Shown: one piece after another, positions 5,810 to 7,400 of the stretch
Numbering within the stretch: the first letter of the stretch is position 1
Layout of the letters: every line of letters starts with the position of its first letter
Assembly: GCA_021779435.1 (NCBI GenBank)
Contig: JAJYAR010000125.1
Coordinates: 1-7,400 of the forward strand
Origin: a bacterium
GTDB taxonomy: Bacteria; Verrucomicrobiota; Verrucomicrobiae; JAJYAR01
Length of the DNA stretch: 7,400 nt
Direction of reading: 5' to 3'
Notes under the pieces: generated by a model
Told to the model about the DNA's origin: nothing
The model's database searches: none
The model's input: the letters and a program-made list of their open reading frames with translations, nothing else
Position numbers and translations under genes: made by a program

Positions 5810-7400
5810 ATGCCGTCTCCTCTGCCGCCCGATGAAGCCCCTCGGCGCCAGGTCCATCGCGGCCGCAGCACTCGCGGCACGTCCCACGAGGAGCCGCTCG
5901 CCCGCCTCGCCCGCCTCGCGCAGTCCCGCTTCCGCGTCCCCATCGTCGCCATCACACTCCTCGGCGAACGCGGCGTGTCCTTCGCCGCTTGTCTCGGCAC
6001 CGAAGAAAGCTCGCTCGCCCCCGGCCTCGCCTTCTTCACACACGCCTTCGCCGCGTCCCACCCGTTCGCCGTCCCCGACGCCTCCGCCGATCCGCTCTTC
6101 CAAACCAACCCGCTCGTCGCCGGTCCGCCCGCCGTCCGCTTCTTCGCCGCCGCCCCGCTCGCCGTCCACGCCTGCAACATCGGCGCATTTTGTCTGTTCG
6201 ACCCCGCCCCGCACTCCTCCTTCTCTGAACCCGACGCCGCCGCTCTCTCCGATCTCACCGCCCTCGCCGCCCGCGAAATCGAACGCGGCCTCCCCCCAAC
6301 TCATGCGGCCGCAACCGAAAAGGAACGCTGGGAAATGGCCTGCGCCGCCCACAACGACGGCGTCTTCGACTGGTCCGTCTCCACTGGCGATGTCTTCGTC
6401 TCCCCGCGCTGCGCCGAAATCCTCGGCGAGCCCTACTCCAACCCCTCCGGCCACATGATGTCCTGGTTCCCCTCCATGCACACCAATGACCGGCCCACCG
6501 TCGAATCCGCCCTCGAACTCTTTCTCACCGGCCTGGCCCCCACCCTCGACGTCGAGTTCCGCGTCGAAGACCCCGACGGCTCCCTCCGCTGGCTCCGCTC
6601 CCGCGCCTCCTCCCGCCGCGACTCCTCCGGCAACCCCCTCCGCGTCGCCGGCTCCCTCAGCGACATCACGCCCCGCAAACGCGACGAGGCCGCCCTGCGC
6701 CTCCAAACCCAGGAGCGCGCCGAAGCCCGCGACAAAGCCGAAGCCGCCACCCGCGCCAAAAGCGCCTTCCTCGCCACCATCAGCCACGAAATCCGCACCC
6801 CCATCAACGCCATCGTCGGCATGACCGGCCTCCTCGGCGAAACCCCCCTCGACCGCCACCAGAAAGAGTTCGTCGAAACCATCCGCGGCTCCGGCGAAAC
6901 CCTCCTCGCCTTGATCGCCGATATCCTCGACTTCTCCAAAATCGAAGCCGGCCGCCTCGAACTCGATTCCGTCGAATTCGAACCCCGCGCCATCCTCGAA
7001 CAAACCGCCGAACTCCTCGCCGGCGCCGCCTACTCCAAAGGCGTCGAAATCGTCCTCAGCCTTCACCCCTCCCTCCCAGCCCGCCTCTGCGGCGACCCCG
7101 GACGCCTCCGCCAGGTCCTCGTCAACCTCGTCGGCAACGCCGTCAAGTTCACCTCCACCGGCCACGTCCTCCTCCGCGCCGAGCCACGCAGCCACCTCGG
7201 CCAAACCACCCTCTTCGTCCGCGTCTCCGACACCGGCATCGGCATCGCCCGCGAAGCCCTCCCGCGCATCTTCGAACCCTTCGTCCAGGCCGACTCTTCC
7301 ACCACCCGCCGCTTCGGCGGCACCGGCCTCGGCCTCGCCATCGCCAAACAAATCGTCGAGTGCATGGGCGGCTACATCGGCGCCGAAAGCGTTCCCGGCC
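5810..7400 (+). CDS. Soluble GAF-PAS sensor histidine kinase, partial
   Basis: The 3' end is cut by the window; 530 codons are visible. Domains in order are a GAF-like sensor (about 28-158), a PAS domain of the PAS_3 type (about 178-287, ending VAGSLSDIT), a charged coiled-coil linker (288-317), HisKA with phospho-acceptor H326 in ATISHEIRTP, and HATPase with an N-box (LRQVLVNLVGNAVKFT, 433-448), G1 box DTGIGI (474-479), F-box FEPFVQAD (488-495) and G2 box GGTGLGLAI (503-511). There is no membrane segment, so it should be cytoplasmic. It should autophosphorylate on His and pass phosphate to a receiver. The sequence style is that of hybrid kinases, whose receiver domains would lie past the edge. 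ATG 5810 is the earliest ATG after an in-frame stop at 5771-5773; no ribosome binding site is visible. Codons are overwhelmingly C-ending. The signal sensed is unknown. Confidence 0.93.
   Translation, partial: MPSPLPPDEAPRRQVHRGRSTRGTSHEEPLARLARLAQSRFRVPIVAITLLGERGVSFAACLGTEESSLAPGLAFFTHAFAASHPFAVPDASADPLFQTNPLVAGPPAVRFFAAAPLAVHACNIGAFCLFDPAPHSSFSEPDAAALSDLTALAAREIERGLPPTHAAATEKERWEMACAAHNDGVFDWSVSTGDVFVSPRCAEILGEPYSNPSGHMMSWFPSMHTNDRPTVESALELFLTGLAPTLDVEFRVEDPDGSLRWLRSRASSRRDSSGNPLRVAGSLSDITPRKRDEAALRLQTQERAEARDKAEAATRAKSAFLATISHEIRTPINAIVGMTGLLGETPLDRHQKEFVETIRGSGETLLALIADILDFSKIEAGRLELDSVEFEPRAILEQTAELLAGAAYSKGVEIVLSLHPSLPARLCGDPGRLRQVLVNLVGNAVKFTSTGHVLLRAEPRSHLGQTTLFVRVSDTGIGIAREALPRIFEPFVQADSSTTRRFGGTGLGLAIAKQIVECMGGYIGAESVPG

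Noticed and set aside
5666..7351. Minus-strand open frame of 561 codons, rich in Gly, Ala and Glu
   Set aside because: It is antisense to a histidine kinase with all catalytic boxes, has low-complexity composition and no recognisable domain. C-ending codons on the opposite strand remove stops from this frame.
1..7400. tRNA, rRNA, CRISPR array, insertion sequence or phage attachment site
   Set aside because: No cloverleaf-like sequence, spaced repeat array, transposase motif or terminal inverted repeats were seen by eye.

Overview
The window is GC-rich, tightly packed bacterial DNA with six protein-coding genes and no RNA genes, CRISPR arrays or insertion sequences that I can see. Gene content fits a soil-type heterotroph. 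Small Tat-exported sugar-acid enzymes of the enolase, ThuA-like and aldo/keto reductase families, together with a GAF/PAS histidine kinase and a PykA-type pyruvate kinase, are a mix typical of Acidobacteriota (Bryobacter/Solibacter type). Planctomycetota or Verrucomicrobiota are possible alternatives. This placement is inference from gene style only.

Positions 1-2866 (minus strand) hold a probable operon. In transcription order it runs aldo/keto reductase (2866-1892), ThuA-like protein (1871-1059), then an enolase/mandelate-racemase superfamily protein (from 1052, cut by the left edge). The gaps are 20 and 6 bases, and all three proteins begin with a twin-arginine signal. Across a 67-base divergent promoter region lies a fourth twin-arginine gene on the plus strand (2934-4196), which closely resembles L-rhamnonate dehydratase and has the full catalytic set. 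The promoter region contains a perfect 9-bp tandem repeat, a candidate operator shared by both sides. Together the four genes look like a locally regulated module for oxidising and dehydrating sugars or sugar acids outside the cytoplasm. Substrates cannot be read from the sequence.

Positions 4197-4245 are a short convergent gap with a 7-bp-period repeat. Pyruvate kinase (minus, 4246-5679) follows and carries the signature of the K+-independent class. A 130-base divergent spacer (5680-5809) holds a perfect 7-bp inverted repeat. It separates pyruvate kinase from a plus-strand soluble sensor histidine kinase (5810 to beyond the right edge) with GAF, PAS, HisKA and HATPase domains.

The plus strand appears C-rich and G-poor throughout, whichever strand the gene is on. 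Plus-strand genes therefore favour C-ending codons and minus-strand genes G-ending codons. This produces very long spurious antisense reading frames, which I left out. I found no clearly new biological system. The most unusual items are the four-gene Tat-exported cluster with its tandem-repeat promoter, and the altered active site of the left-edge enolase-superfamily protein.
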